64,000 bases of DNA from Sphingobium sp. WTD-1 (GCF_030128825.1 NZ_CP119127.1:788001-852000), one strand, 5' to 3'; positions 8,477 through 17,710 are shown, counted from the first letter of the stretch. Made by a program: numbers and translations. The notes: generated from the sequence alone by a model not told the origin.

Positions 8477-9583
8477 ATGGACCTGCCGCCCTTTGCCCTC
8501 GACCATTGGCTGTCGACCTATGATTTCGCGACGCCGCCGATCGCCTATAATCTGGCGTCGAGCACCGGGCCGCGCTGGAGCGTGGCGGAGATTTGCGCGC
8601 TGGGCGACACGCCGCTGGCAATCGACGATGTGGTGCTAAGCTATGCCCCGCCGGAGGGAAGCGCGGCGTTGCGCGCGGCGATCGCCGCCTTTCATGACAG
8701 CGAAGCTGACAGGGTGGTGGTGACCACCGGATCGTCGGAGGCACTGTCGATCTTCTTCTGCCTCGCGGCGCGACCGGGCGCGCATATGCTGATGCCTGAT
8801 CCAGGCTATCCGGCCTATAAGGCGGTGGCGCAGGCCTGGGGGCTGGGGACGCGGCACTATGCGCTGACCCGCGAAACCGGCTTTGCGCAGGATGTGGATG
8901 CGATCCTGGTGCTGGTCGATGGCGACACCGCCGGGGTGGTGGTCAACACGCCGCACAATCCCAGCGGATCGGTGATGCCGCGCGCGGAGATCGCACGGCT
9001 GGCGGCGGCGCTGGCCGAGCGCGGCGTGCCGCTGCTGGTCGATGAGGTCTATCATCCGCTCTATTTCGGCGCGCCGCAGCAATCGGCCGCCGGCATCCCC
9101 AACGCCTATGTCACCAGCGACATGTCGAAGGCGCTGTCACTGCCCGGCCTGCGGATGGGCTGGATCATCGCGCCCGACGACGCCCAGCGCGCCCGGATCA
9201 TCGACGCGCGCAGTTATTTCACGATCAGCAGTTCGCCCCTGCTGGAGCGGCTGGCGACCCATGCGCTGGAGCATAGCGCGGCCATCACCGATCGGTTGAA
9301 GGCCGTTGCGACTGTCAACATCGCTGTCCTCGACCAACTGATCGACGAGGCCGAGGGCAGGCTGCAATGGGTGCGGCCACAGGGCGGCACCACCGCCTTC
9401 CCCTGGCTGGGCGACGGGCGCGACAGCCGGCCGCTGTGCGAGGCGCTGGCAGCGCAGGGCGTGCTGCTGGCGCCGGGTGATTGTTTCGGCCAACCGGATC
9501 ATATGCGGCTGGGCTTCGCGCAGCAGGCCGACGGCTTCGCGATTGCGGCGGAGCGGATCGCGACTGCCCTCGCCCTATTTTAG
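8477..9583 (+). CDS. PLP-dependent class I/II aminotransferase
   Basis: 368 residues; ribosome-binding GGAG ten bases before ATG 8477. Fold-type I aminotransferase signatures: YAPPEGSAALRAAIAAF (substrate/PLP region), TTGSSEALSIFF, NTPHNPSGSVMP, the PLP-binding aspartate in LLVDEVYHPLYF, and the Schiff-base lysine in TSDMSKALSLPGLRMGW, plus a C-terminal arginine in DHMRLGF. The substrate cannot be told from sequence. It ends tail-to-tail, overlapping by 4 bp with the convergent phospholipase-D gene, so antisense interaction of the 3' ends is possible. Confidence 0.88.
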   Translation: MDLPPFALDHWLSTYDFATPPIAYNLASSTGPRWSVAEICALGDTPLAIDDVVLSYAPPEGSAALRAAIAAFHDSEADRVVVTTGSSEALSIFFCLAARPGAHMLMPDPGYPAYKAVAQAWGLGTRHYALTRETGFAQDVDAILVLVDGDTAGVVVNTPHNPSGSVMPRAEIARLAAALAERGVPLLVDEVYHPLYFGAPQQSAAGIPNAYVTSDMSKALSLPGLRMGWIIAPDDAQRARIIDARSYFTISSSPLLERLATHALEHSAAITDRLKAVATVNIAVLDQLIDEAEGRLQWVRPQGGTTAFPWLGDGRDSRPLCEALAAQGVLLAPGDCFGQPDHMRLGFAQQADGFAIAAERIATALALF

Positions 9584-11046
9584 CTGCGGCCGAACCAGCC
9601 CTTCATCCGGCGGAACAGGCCGCGCTCGCTGACCGCCTCGAACATCTCGTCCGGCCCTTCGGGGTCGAGCACCTCATTGTCGGCGAGCCAGGCCTGGACA
9701 TCGGCGAGGTCCGGCACCTCATAGGGGCGCAGGGTGCGGCCCGGCTTGGTGCGCAATTCCTCGATCGCGGCGATCAGGCCACGCTGGGCGATCACCGCCG
9801 ACACACGCTCCCGCGGCAAATCGAGATGCTCGGCGATCAGGTCGTCGCGAATGGCCAGGATCGCATCCTGCCGGCCGTCATTGCCGGGCAGCGCGGTGTC
9901 GATCACCACGTCGCATTCGGTATCGAGCCGCATCGAGCGGTTGTTCATGTTGGACGAGCCGACGCGGATCAACCGATCGTCGACGATCAATATCTTGGCA
10001 TGGACATAGATGGGGGCGCCGCGCGTGGTGAAGGGGTGATAGATGCGCAGCTTGCCATGCGGGTCGCGCTCCTTGAGCGCCTCGAACAGGCGGGCGCGGG
10101 CGGTATCCATCGCCTGCTGTTCCAGCCAGCCATCGGCCTGGAGCGGGTTGATGATGACGATGTCCGGTCCATCCGGATCGCCGAGCCGCTTGGCGATCGC
10201 CTCGGCAATGCGGCGCGAGGCGAAATATTGGCTTTCGGCATAGATGCAGTGCCGGGCAGCCGCGATCTGGTGGAGATAGAGCTGCTCGATCTCGATCAGC
10301 TCCTCCTGATCGTCCATCTTCGGCGCGGAGCGGGCGATGGCGACGTCGACATGCTCGAAATGGACCGGCAGCGCGTCGGGCCAGCAATCATATTCGCCCT
10401 CGACCGGGGCCAGTTCATCGCCGCCGGCGCCGACCCAGCGGGCACGGGCATGATCGCCCAGCGCCATCGCCACCGGCCCCTGCAAGGCGGTCGTCGCATC
10501 ATGCCAGGGGCCATAAGGAGAGCCGTCGGGATGGCGACGGGCAGGATCCTCGTCGCGATGATGGCGCGTGTCCCAGCGGTCGCCGGTCATGTCGATGCCG
10601 CCGCAAAAGGCGAAGCAATCGTCGATCACCACGATCTTCTGGTGATGCGAGGCGGCGGGGGGATGATGGCCGTCCAGCTTCACCGTGACGCGCGGATGGG
10701 CCATCCATTTGAGCGTGGTGAAGAGGTTGGTCGGCCGGACCATCGACTTCATCGCGCCCATGTCCCAGCGCAGCAGATCGATTTCCAGGTCCGGCGTGCG
10801 TTCCACCAGCCAGCTGATGAAGTCGCCGATCACCACCGGCGCGCCATCATCGGCCTGGTCCTCGCGGATCAGGCTGATCGCGGCGTCGAAATCCCAGCCG
10901 ATCAGCATGATCCGCTTCTTCGCCTTCAGCATCGCGGCGCGGGCATGGCGGAAATAGGCGTCGGCATCGACGATCACGCTGGCGCGCACCGCCTGTTCGA
11001 TGCGCCAGCAATCCTCGCCGGGGGTGGGCAGACCGGTCATGCTCAT
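9580..11046 (-). CDS. Phospholipase D-family protein (two HKD motifs)
   Basis: 488 residues. Two catalytic HKD motifs are present: HHQKIVVIDDCFAFCGGID (about residue 150) and HAKILIVDDRLIRVGSSNMN (about 365), as in cardiolipin synthases and bacterial phospholipase D. No signal peptide or membrane segment is evident, which argues against a classical membrane-embedded cardiolipin synthase; it may be a soluble or peripheral phosphatidyltransferase/phospholipase. Its start overlaps the end of ubiA by 4 bp (ATGA), so it is translated with ubiA, a membrane prenyltransferase. The enzyme class is secure, the substrate is not. Confidence 0.87.
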   Translation of the reverse strand: MSMTGLPTPGEDCWRIEQAVRASVIVDADAYFRHARAAMLKAKKRIMLIGWDFDAAISLIREDQADDGAPVVIGDFISWLVERTPDLEIDLLRWDMGAMKSMVRPTNLFTTLKWMAHPRVTVKLDGHHPPAASHHQKIVVIDDCFAFCGGIDMTGDRWDTRHHRDEDPARRHPDGSPYGPWHDATTALQGPVAMALGDHARARWVGAGGDELAPVEGEYDCWPDALPVHFEHVDVAIARSAPKMDDQEELIEIEQLYLHQIAAARHCIYAESQYFASRRIAEAIAKRLGDPDGPDIVIINPLQADGWLEQQAMDTARARLFEALKERDPHGKLRIYHPFTTRGAPIYVHAKILIVDDRLIRVGSSNMNNRSMRLDTECDVVIDTALPGNDGRQDAILAIRDDLIAEHLDLPRERVSAVIAQRGLIAAIEELRTKPGRTLRPYEVPDLADVQAWLADNEVLDPEGPDEMFEAVSERGLFRRMKGWFGRS

Positions 11047-11951
11047 GCGCCGGCACTCCCGACGACCAGACAGGCAAGGAACATCAGCAATCCTGCAAAA
11101 CGGTTGGACCGGAATTTGACGAGCGGATCGGTGCCGTCTTCCTTCAGCGTGCCGACCTGCCAGAGCAGATGGGCGGCCATCGGCGCCAGCGCGACGAGCG
11201 CCAGAAGCTGCGGCCGGACCTGCCAGATGGCACTGGCCCAGAGCGCGAGCGCGACGAGATAGCAGAGCGTCACCCCGCCCCGGACATGGCGGCCCATCGA
11301 CAGGGCGCTGGAGCCGATGCCGATCAGCGCGTCATCCTCCCGGTCCTGCAGCGCATAGATGGTGTCATAGCCCAGCACCCAGAAGATACAGCCGGCATAG
11401 AGGCACAGGCCCGGCAGGGTCAGCGCGCCGGCAATCTCGCTCCAGCCGACCAGCGCCGCCCAGGAAAAGACGATGCCGAGCCAGACCTGCGGCCATCCCG
11501 TGATCCGCTTCATGAAGGGATAGGCGGCGACCAGCGCCAGCGAGCCGAGCGCCACGACCTGGGCATAGCCGCTGAGCTGGAACAGCACGATCAGGCCGAT
11601 CAGGCAGAGCGCGAGCAGCCCGGCCCAGGCGGTCTTGACCGACATCGCGCCGCTGGCGAGCGGCCGGGCGGCGGTGCGCGCGACCCGCGCGTCGAGATCG
11701 CGATCGACGATGTCGTTGAAGACGCAGCCCGCGCCGCGCATCGCGATGCTGCCGAGCAGCAGCCACAGGATCAGCGGCCAGCGGACAAAGGCACCGCCCG
11801 CCAGTGCCACCGCCCAGGCGCCCGGCCAGAACAGCAGCCACCAGCCGATCGGCCGGTCGAGTCGGGCCAGCGAGGCCAGGATTCGCGGGGTTTCCGGCAG
11901 GCGCGCGAGCAGGCCGCGCGCTTCGCTGTCGGGGACGATCGACTGATTCAC
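11043..11951 (-). CDS. ubiA: 4-hydroxybenzoate polyprenyltransferase UbiA
   Basis: 302 residues, polytopic membrane protein. The two Asp-rich prenyl diphosphate/Mg2+ motifs are visible: GAGCVFNDIVDRDLDARV (about residues 74-91) and YDTIYALQDREDDALIG (about 195-211). The N-terminus has the typical LARLDRPIGWWLLFWP. The family attaches the polyprenyl tail to 4-hydroxybenzoate in ubiquinone synthesis at the inner membrane. Divergent from rsmE with about 95 bp between starts; overlaps the downstream phospholipase-D gene by 4 bp. Confidence 0.94.
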   Translation of the reverse strand: MNQSIVPDSEARGLLARLPETPRILASLARLDRPIGWWLLFWPGAWAVALAGGAFVRWPLILWLLLGSIAMRGAGCVFNDIVDRDLDARVARTAARPLASGAMSVKTAWAGLLALCLIGLIVLFQLSGYAQVVALGSLALVAAYPFMKRITGWPQVWLGIVFSWAALVGWSEIAGALTLPGLCLYAGCIFWVLGYDTIYALQDREDDALIGIGSSALSMGRHVRGGVTLCYLVALALWASAIWQVRPQLLALVALAPMAAHLLWQVGTLKEDGTDPLVKFRSNRFAGLLMFLACLVVGSAGA

Positions 11952-12046
11952 TGCAACTCCGTTCGTCCCGCGCTTGTCGGGAACGCGCTTTCCTCTTTAG
12001 GGAAGAACGGGCCGACGACAAGCGCGGCCGGAATGGACGAGACAAA

Positions 12047-12793
12047 ATGACCGCTACCCCCGCCTGGCCGCCGCAGAGCGCCCCGCGCCTGCATGTCGAA
12101 ACGCTGCTGGGCGAAGGGGTCGCCGTGCCGGTCGACGGCAATGGCGCCCATTACCTCATCAGCGTGATGCGGGTGAAGCCGGACGATATCGTGCTGCTGT
12201 TCGACGGCAAGTCGGGCGAGTGGGCGGCACGGGCGCGCGACATTCGCAAACGCGACCTGGTGCTGGAATGCGTGCAGCAAACCAAGCCGCCGGAGGTGGT
12301 GCCCGATTTCTGGCTGTGCTGCGCGCCGATCAAGAAGGGGCGGATCGACCTGATCGCGGAAAAGGCGTGCGAGCTGGGCGTCGCGCGACTGCAGCCGGTG
12401 CTGACCCGGCGGGCGGTGGTCGACAAGCTCAATCTCGACCGGCTGCACGCCCATCTGGTCGAGGCGGCCGAACAATGCGGGCGTACCGCGCTGCCGGAGC
12501 TGACCGAAATGGTGAAGCTCGACGCGTTGCTGAAGGGCTGGTCGGCCGAGCGGCACCTGTTCTTCGCCGACGAGACCGGCGGGGCATCGCTGGACGAAAC
12601 CTTGCGCGCCCATCCCGGCCCGGCGGCCTTCCTGGTCGGGCCGGAGGGCGGATTCGACCCCGCCGAGCGCGACGCGATCCGGGCGACGCCGGGCGCAGTG
12701 CCGGTGTCGCTGGGCCCGCGAATCCTGCGCGCGGAGACGGCCGCAATCGCCGCCACGTCGGCCTGGATGATGGTGAATGGCGACTGGGGCTAA
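12047..12793 (+). CDS. rsmE: 16S rRNA (uracil1498-N3)-methyltransferase RsmE
   Basis: 248 residues from ATG 12047, chosen because the conserved domain begins soon after (PRLHVETLLGEG) and GGACGA precedes it; the open frame extends upstream but without family similarity. SPOUT-class methyltransferase features are present: LCCAPIKKGRIDLIAEKACELG, LVGPEGGFDPAE and the C-terminal knot LGPRILRAETAAIAATS. It methylates U1498 of 16S rRNA using S-adenosylmethionine. gshA follows about 100 bp downstream. Confidence 0.93.
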   Translation: MTATPAWPPQSAPRLHVETLLGEGVAVPVDGNGAHYLISVMRVKPDDIVLLFDGKSGEWAARARDIRKRDLVLECVQQTKPPEVVPDFWLCCAPIKKGRIDLIAEKACELGVARLQPVLTRRAVVDKLNLDRLHAHLVEAAEQCGRTALPELTEMVKLDALLKGWSAERHLFFADETGGASLDETLRAHPGPAAFLVGPEGGFDPAERDAIRATPGAVPVSLGPRILRAETAAIAATSAWMMVNGDWG

Positions 12794-12894
12794 TGGTTTT
12801 CTTCCGCAACCAATTGAAGCGGACATAGGCCTGCCTTATCTGTCGCATTCGCGCCTCGATTTGACGCGCAAAGGGGAAAGATTAAGGGCGGGGC

Positions 12895-14268
12895 ATGAGC
12901 ACCAGAACAGACTCGGGCGGACATGATCCCGTCATCGAAAGCCGCGACCAGCTGATCGCGGCCTTTGCCAAGGGCGCCAAGCCCAAGGATCGCTGGCGGA
13001 TCGGCACCGAACACGAGAAATTCGTCTATTCGACGAAGGACCATCACGCCCCGGCCTATGAGGAAAAGGGCGGCATCCACACGCTGCTGATCGGCCTGAC
13101 CCGCTATGGCTGGAGCCCGGTGTTCGAGGGCGAGAATATCATCGCCCTATCCGGCGCCGACGGCACGATCAGCCTGGAGCCGGCGGGCCAGCTGGAACTG
13201 AGCGGTGCGCCGCTCGACAATCTGCACCAGACCTGCGCCGAGACCGGCCGCCATCTGGAACAGGTCAAATATGTCGGCGACATGCTGGGGTTGGGCTTCC
13301 TGGGCCTTGGCATGTGGCCGGACAAGACCCGCGCCGAGCTGCCGATCATGCCCAAGGGCCGGTACGACATCATGCTGCGGCACATGCCGCGCGTGGGATC
13401 GATGGGTCTGGACATGATGCTGCGCACCTGCACCATCCAGACCAACCTCGACTATGGCAGCGAGGCGGACATGGTGCAGAAGTTCCGCGTCTCGCTGGCG
13501 CTGCAGCCGCTCGGCACCGCGCTGTTCGCCAATTCGCCCTTCACCGAGGGCAAACCCAACGGCTTCCTGTCCTATCGCAGCCATATCTGGTCGGACACCG
13601 ACCCGCAGCGCACCGGCATGCTGCCCTTCGTGTTCGAGGATGGCTTCGGATACGAGCGCTATGCCGACTATGCGCTCGATGTGCCGATGTATTTCGTCTA
13701 CCGCGACGGCAAATATATCGATGCGGCGGGGCTTTCGTTCCGCGACTTCCTCGACGGCAAGCTGTCGGTGCTGCCGGGCGAGAAGCCGACCGAGAAGGAT
13801 TGGGAGGATCATCTCTCCACCGCCTTCCCCGAAGTCCGCCTCAAGAGCTTCCTGGAAATGCGCGGGTCCGATGGCGGGCCGTGGAATCGCATCTGCGCGC
13901 TGCCGGCTTTGTGGGTCGGCCTGCTCTATGACCAGGGTGCGCTCGACGCCGCCTGGGATCTGGTCAAGGACTGGAGCATGGAGGAGCGGCAGGTGCTGCG
14001 CGATTCCGTGCCGAAGCTGGGCCTCGACGCGCCGGTGTCGGGCGGGCGCACGCTGCGCGACATCGCGCCGCAGGTGCTGGATATCGCCCGCTCAGGTCTG
14101 GCCGCGCGCCAGCGGTTCAACGCTGCAGGCGACAATGAGACCGGCTATCTGTCGGCGCTCGACGAAGTGATCGCCACCGGCAAGACCCCGGCCGAGCGGC
14201 TGCTCGACCGCTATCATGGCGAATGGGGCGGCGATGTCAGCCGCGTCTATGCCGAGGAAAGCTTCTGA
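12895..14268 (+). CDS. gshA: Glutamate-cysteine ligase
   Basis: 457 residues, the first and rate-setting enzyme of glutathione synthesis. It belongs to the plant/alphaproteobacterial class rather than the E. coli class: RIGTEHEKFVYST near the N-terminus, TISLEPAGQLELSG, TIQTNLDYGSEADM, and PALWVGLLYD towards the C-terminus. Glutathione made here would feed the gloA-gloB glyoxalase pair located 8 kb away. The gene ends at a strong hairpin shared with the convergent membrane protein gene. Confidence 0.95.
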   Translation: MSTRTDSGGHDPVIESRDQLIAAFAKGAKPKDRWRIGTEHEKFVYSTKDHHAPAYEEKGGIHTLLIGLTRYGWSPVFEGENIIALSGADGTISLEPAGQLELSGAPLDNLHQTCAETGRHLEQVKYVGDMLGLGFLGLGMWPDKTRAELPIMPKGRYDIMLRHMPRVGSMGLDMMLRTCTIQTNLDYGSEADMVQKFRVSLALQPLGTALFANSPFTEGKPNGFLSYRSHIWSDTDPQRTGMLPFVFEDGFGYERYADYALDVPMYFVYRDGKYIDAAGLSFRDFLDGKLSVLPGEKPTEKDWEDHLSTAFPEVRLKSFLEMRGSDGGPWNRICALPALWVGLLYDQGALDAAWDLVKDWSMEERQVLRDSVPKLGLDAPVSGGRTLRDIAPQVLDIARSGLAARQRFNAAGDNETGYLSALDEVIATGKTPAERLLDRYHGEWGGDVSRVYAEESF

Positions 14269-14273
14269 TCCTA

Positions 14274-14303
14274 CCCAGCCCGCCGGTCATTCGGCGGGCT
14301 GGG
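14274..14303. terminator. Bidirectional terminator between gshA and the convergent membrane gene
   Basis: Perfect 12-bp stem CCCAGCCCGCCG / CGGCGGGCTGGG with a 6-nt loop (14286-14291). The stop codon of the minus-strand gene (14287-14289) lies inside the loop, so one hairpin serves both genes. The plus-side 3' flank is TTTCCC; there is no long T-run. Confidence 0.7.
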
Positions 14304-15588
14304 TTTCCCGCGGTGCATCCGGCTTGCGGCCGACGACCCAGGCGAAGAAGCGCGGCACCGGCGCATTGCGCGCCATCCAGTCGCTATAGGCCTGATAGGC
14401 GGGATCGGCGGACAGATGCTGCTCCTCCGTCTTGGCCCGCCAATAATAGACAGCGTTGGTGACACCCAGCAGCGCGCAATTGCGCACCATGTCGGTCAGG
14501 CTGCCCGTGGTGGTGAGGAAGGGCAGCGACGAGAACCACCAGAAGAGATTCTTGGTCAGATAGGCCGGGTGGCGGGTCCAGCGATAGGGCCCATGGGTCA
14601 ATATGCCGCGATGGGTGAGGTTGGAGAAGCGGATGCCGAAGGCGACCGTCGCCCAGGCATAGATGGCGGTCAGCAGCACCAGCAAGGCACCCAGCCCCCA
14701 TTGCAGCGCCGGCATGCCCTGCGTCCAGACATCCCATTCGGCGCCGCCGCCATGATAGTCGAACGGCCCGCCCGCCCCCATCATGACGAAGGGCGGATAG
14801 CAGAGCAAAGCCGCGAGCCAGCCGCCCAGATAGGGATTGGCGGTGCGGATATGGGAATCCAGCGGCTTCATCGTCAGCAGATAGCCGACCGTCGCCATGC
14901 AGACGTCGATCATGAACATGATGCCGATCAGGAAACCGGTCAGCGCGACCGGATTGTGCAGCAGGTCCTCGAGCCGCCAGTCGATGACGCTGGAAAAATT
15001 GCCCGGCACGATGCTGATCATGAAGGCAGTGAAAAAGCCCTTCACCGCCCAGGCGCGGGCATGGTTGGCGACCTGCGCCATGTCCGCCTTGCCGGCCGCG
15101 CCGCCAATGACCCATTGGCCGAAGGCGAAACAGGCATCGCGCGGTTCGACCAGCCGGCGGTCGAGCCAGATAACATAGGGAATGGACAGCAACAGCAGCC
15201 AGGGCGCCGCCGCCATCAGCAGGTCCATGGCGAAGCGATAGCTGCCAGTCCAATACCAGCGGCCGATGCAGTAGCAGACGGCAATGGCCAGCCATGTCGC
15301 CCACAGGCCCGCAATCTTCACCAGACTGACGTCGAGCATGCTGCGGACCGAACGGGCCGGCGCGTTCCAGTCGACGCCGGTGCTGGGGTTGCGATGCACC
15401 TTGTCCACCAGCAGCGACCAGAGCACCATCGGTATGCCGCAGGCGACCACCGCGGCCAGACCCGCATTCGGCCCGTTCATGCCATAATGGCGCGCCACCA
15501 GGGTCCAGAGGCCGAGGCCGACGAGGCCGGCAATGCCGACACCATGGCTGACGGCGGATTTGGGGCAGGGATCGACGCTCTTGCTCAT
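14287..15588 (-). CDS. Polytopic membrane protein with ICMT/PEMT-like C-terminal domain
   Basis: 433 residues from ATG 15588 (MSKSVDPCPK); the open frame continues upstream but without plausible protein. About ten hydrophobic segments are visible. The last 130 residues contain RGILTHGPYRWTRHPAYLTKN and YYWRAKTEEQHLSADPAYQAY, the pattern of isoprenylcysteine carboxyl methyltransferase / phospholipid methyltransferase membrane enzymes (GPY..RHP..Y and E.....DP.Y). The N-terminal membrane region of about 270 residues is not one I recognise. A SAM-dependent methyltransferase of a lipid or membrane substrate is an inference. A DUF1345 membrane protein gene lies 50 bp upstream on the same strand and is probably cotranscribed. 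Confidence 0.7.
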   Translation of the reverse strand: MSKSVDPCPKSAVSHGVGIAGLVGLGLWTLVARHYGMNGPNAGLAAVVACGIPMVLWSLLVDKVHRNPSTGVDWNAPARSVRSMLDVSLVKIAGLWATWLAIAVCYCIGRWYWTGSYRFAMDLLMAAAPWLLLLSIPYVIWLDRRLVEPRDACFAFGQWVIGGAAGKADMAQVANHARAWAVKGFFTAFMISIVPGNFSSVIDWRLEDLLHNPVALTGFLIGIMFMIDVCMATVGYLLTMKPLDSHIRTANPYLGGWLAALLCYPPFVMMGAGGPFDYHGGGAEWDVWTQGMPALQWGLGALLVLLTAIYAWATVAFGIRFSNLTHRGILTHGPYRWTRHPAYLTKNLFWWFSSLPFLTTTGSLTDMVRNCALLGVTNAVYYWRAKTEEQHLSADPAYQAYSDWMARNAPVPRFFAWVVGRKPDAPRETQPAE

Positions 15589-15638
15589 GGGATCGGGCTT
15601 ATAGCCGATATTGGTAAGCAAGCCATGAAGCCATCGCC

Positions 15639-16274
15639 TCAGCCGCCCAGTACGTTGATGGTGAAGGCGAGGATGCCGAGGTTGAAGACGAAGGCGGCGA
15701 GGCAATGGAGCGTCACCGTGCGGCGCATCCCGGTCGAGGTGATCGACACGTCGGATGTCTGGAAGGTCATGCCCAGGGTGAAGCCGAAATAGAGGAAGTC
15801 CCAATAGACCGGCTCGTCCGTGTCCGGGAAATCCAGGCCGCCCGCATCCTTGCCCTTGTCGTCGGCGAGGTAGAAGGCATGGGCATAGTGCATCGCATAA
15901 ACGAGGTTGGAAAAGAGCCAGGCGATGACGAGCGTGGCCAGCAGCAGCACGACGCTTTCCGCACCGGGATGGCCCGGCGCGCTGGCGGCGACGCCGACCG
16001 CGACCAGGATGACGATGCACACTACCCCGGTCAGCAGCAGCATCAGTTGCCGGTTCACGTCGTTGAGCACGGCCTTGCGCCGCATCTGGGCCGGATCGGA
16101 ATCGATGAGCGGCACGGCGGCGAGGCAGAAGGCGATGGCGGCAAGGTCGAACCCGCCCATCACCGCCTCATGCCAGGGCAGCCACAGCATCAATGGCGCG
16201 ATCGACAATAGCAGCATGAGGAACATGCCATAGCGCCAGGGGAAGAGGGTGGATCGCTTCTGCGTCTTGGCCAT
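15639..16274 (-). CDS. DUF1345 membrane protein
   Basis: 211 residues with five or six predicted membrane segments. The family-specific region YAMHYAHAFYLADD ... YWDFLYFGFTLGMTFQTSD places it in DUF1345, inner-membrane proteins of unknown function widespread in bacteria. The N-terminus KTQKRSTLFPWRYG is basic (cytoplasmic side). It precedes the ICMT-like membrane protein by 50 bp in the same direction, suggesting a two-gene operon. I cannot assign a function. Confidence 0.78.
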   Translation of the reverse strand: MAKTQKRSTLFPWRYGMFLMLLLSIAPLMLWLPWHEAVMGGFDLAAIAFCLAAVPLIDSDPAQMRRKAVLNDVNRQLMLLLTGVVCIVILVAVGVAASAPGHPGAESVVLLLATLVIAWLFSNLVYAMHYAHAFYLADDKGKDAGGLDFPDTDEPVYWDFLYFGFTLGMTFQTSDVSITSTGMRRTVTLHCLAAFVFNLGILAFTINVLGG

Positions 16275-16312
16275 GGTGCATCAAAGGCCTGAAAATGCCG
16301 CCGCGCAAGCGT

Positions 16313-16888
16313 TTAGAGTACGGTCGCCACGAGGCCGAGCGCGGCCGCCTCATTGGCTTCCAGATACCAGTTTTCCGGCGCGCGCTGCAGCACCTCCTCC
16401 ATCGTCACCTGCGACCCCAGGATGAGATTGGCAAAGCCCTCATTCTGGATCGCGATCGATGCCTCGATCTCGTGGAGCGAGGCCTTGAGCGTAGCGATGC
16501 AGGTGGAGAGCGGCCCTTCGAGATGGATATTCTTGGTGATGAGCCGCTCATGGATCATCAGCCGGGTGCCGCGCGTCAGGTAGCGGTTTTCGGTGGCGAA
16601 GAAGCTCATGAAGGTGGCGCCGGCGGAATAGACCGCGGTCTTGCCGAGGAAGACCAGCCGCCGTTCGGGATAGAGGTCCGAATGGAAGCGGATATCCTCC
16701 CCCATCATCCGCGCGATCTCCGGATCGCCACCCAGGGTGGAGATTTCCACTACCACCAGCCCCTGCTGCGGCGCGGTGGACAGGCAATTCTTGAAATGCA
16801 GATACATGCCATGATCGACCACGCCCGACAGCATGATCGCGGGAAATTCGAAATCCTTGGGGGTCAGCATCGGCGCGGTCATCAGCAT
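16313..16888 (-). CDS. ClpP/crotonase-fold serine peptidase-like protein
   Basis: 191 residues from ATG 16888 (MLMTAPMLTPKDFEF); ATG 16882 and 16870 are alternatives. The pattern matches the S14/ClpP family: STLGGDPEIARMM (the Gly-Gly turn), KTAVYSAGATFMSFFA with a candidate nucleophile Ser, and RLMIHERLI with the candidate His. At the place where ClpP has the catalytic Asp (DTxRD) this protein reads RAPENWYLEA, so the acid residue appears to be missing. There is no signal peptide or membrane anchor. It could be a ClpP-like regulator or use another acid. Divergent from ruvA (141 bp between starts); no Clp ATPase is nearby. Confidence 0.72.
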   Translation of the reverse strand: MLMTAPMLTPKDFEFPAIMLSGVVDHGMYLHFKNCLSTAPQQGLVVVEISTLGGDPEIARMMGEDIRFHSDLYPERRLVFLGKTAVYSAGATFMSFFATENRYLTRGTRLMIHERLITKNIHLEGPLSTCIATLKASLHEIEASIAIQNEGFANLILGSQVTMEEVLQRAPENWYLEANEAAALGLVATVL

Positions 16889-17029
16889 CGTCTCTTGGTC
16901 CTCTGGCGGATGGCAATCGACCGGCATTACGCACGGGCCGCCATTTGGTGCCCGAGCGGCCATGCGCTTTTGTCTGGCGCGGGGCGCAAGAGGCTGTAAA
17001 GAACAGATCATGACCATGGGGCAATGGCG

Positions 17030-17635
17030 ATGATCGCGAAACTCAAAGGACGGCTGGACAGCACGGGCATCGACCATGCCATCATCGATGTCGGCGGGGT
17101 CGGCTATCTGGTCGGCGCATCGTCGCGGACGCTGGCGGCGCTCGGCCCGGTGGGCGAGGCGGTGACCATCCATACCGAGATGCTGGTGGCCGAGGATTCG
17201 ATCCGGCTGGTCGGCTTTGCCCGAGCGGAGGAGCGCGACTGGTATCGGCTGCTGACCCATGTGCAGGGCGTGGGATCGCGCGTGGCGCTGGCGATATTGT
17301 CGGCGCTGGAACCGCTGGAGCTGCATCGCGCGATCATGATGGGCGACAAGGCGATGATCGCGCGCGCCAACGGTGTCGGCCCCAAGCTGGCCCAGCGCAT
17401 CGTCAATGAGCTGAAGGACAAGATCGGCGCCGCCCCGGCCGGTGCGCCCGGCATGCCGGGCGTGGTCGCGCTGCCGACCGGCAGCTTTGCCGCCGACGCG
17501 CTGTCGGCGTTGCAGAATCTGGGCTTCAAGCCGGCCGAGGCGAGCGGCGCGGTGGCCGCCGCCGAAGAGGAACTGGGCGACGGCGCCAGCCTTGACGCGC
17601 TGGTCCGCCTGGCGCTGCGGAAGGCGGCGAAGTGA
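17030..17635 (+). CDS. ruvA: Holliday junction branch migration protein RuvA
   Basis: 201 residues. RuvA binds four-way junctions and recruits the RuvB motor. ATG 17030 ([10 protein letters not shown]) is preferred over ATG 17024 because family members start MIAKL and GGGG lies at a better distance. Features: N-terminal OB-fold, tandem helix-hairpin-helix ([17 protein letters not shown] and [23 protein letters not shown]), and a C-terminal RuvB-binding helix domain ([17 protein letters not shown]). The usual neighbour ruvB is separated by a foreign-looking GIY-YIG cassette, and ruvC is not upstream. Confidence 0.96.
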   Translation: MIAKLKGRLDSTGIDHAIIDVGGVGYLVGASSRTLAALGPVGEAVTIHTEMLVAEDSIRLVGFARAEERDWYRLLTHVQGVGSRVALAILSALEPLELHRAIMMGDKAMIARANGVGPKLAQRIVNELKDKIGAAPAGAPGMPGVVALPTGSFAADALSALQNLGFKPAEASGAVAAAEEELGDGASLDALVRLALRKAAK

Positions 17636-17652
17636 CGGCCTTCCGCCAAGGC

Positions 17653-17681
17653 CGTCATGCTGAACTTGTTTCAGCATCCAT
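17653..17681 (+). repeat. Left 29-bp inverted repeat of the GIY-YIG cassette (REP-like hairpin)
   Basis: Starts CGTCATGCTGAA and ends TTCAGCATCCAT; identical over all 29 bases to the reverse complement of 18027-18055. Within it ATGCTGAA and TTCAGCAT are an 8-bp stem around a 5-nt loop (CTTGT), so each end can fold into a hairpin. It lies 17 bp after the ruvA stop. Read as protein it gives MLNLFQHP one way and MLKQVQHD the other, peptides I have seen in spurious ORF calls from sphingomonad genomes. Confidence 0.9.
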
Positions 17682-17710
17682 GGCGCCGGCTGCACCGAAC
17701 GGAGGCATCA

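Noticed and set aside
17657..17710. Earlier start codon for the GIY-YIG protein, giving an N-terminal MLNLFQHP
   Set aside because: This part is the inverted repeat read as protein; the GGAGG at 17701 marks the start at 17711.
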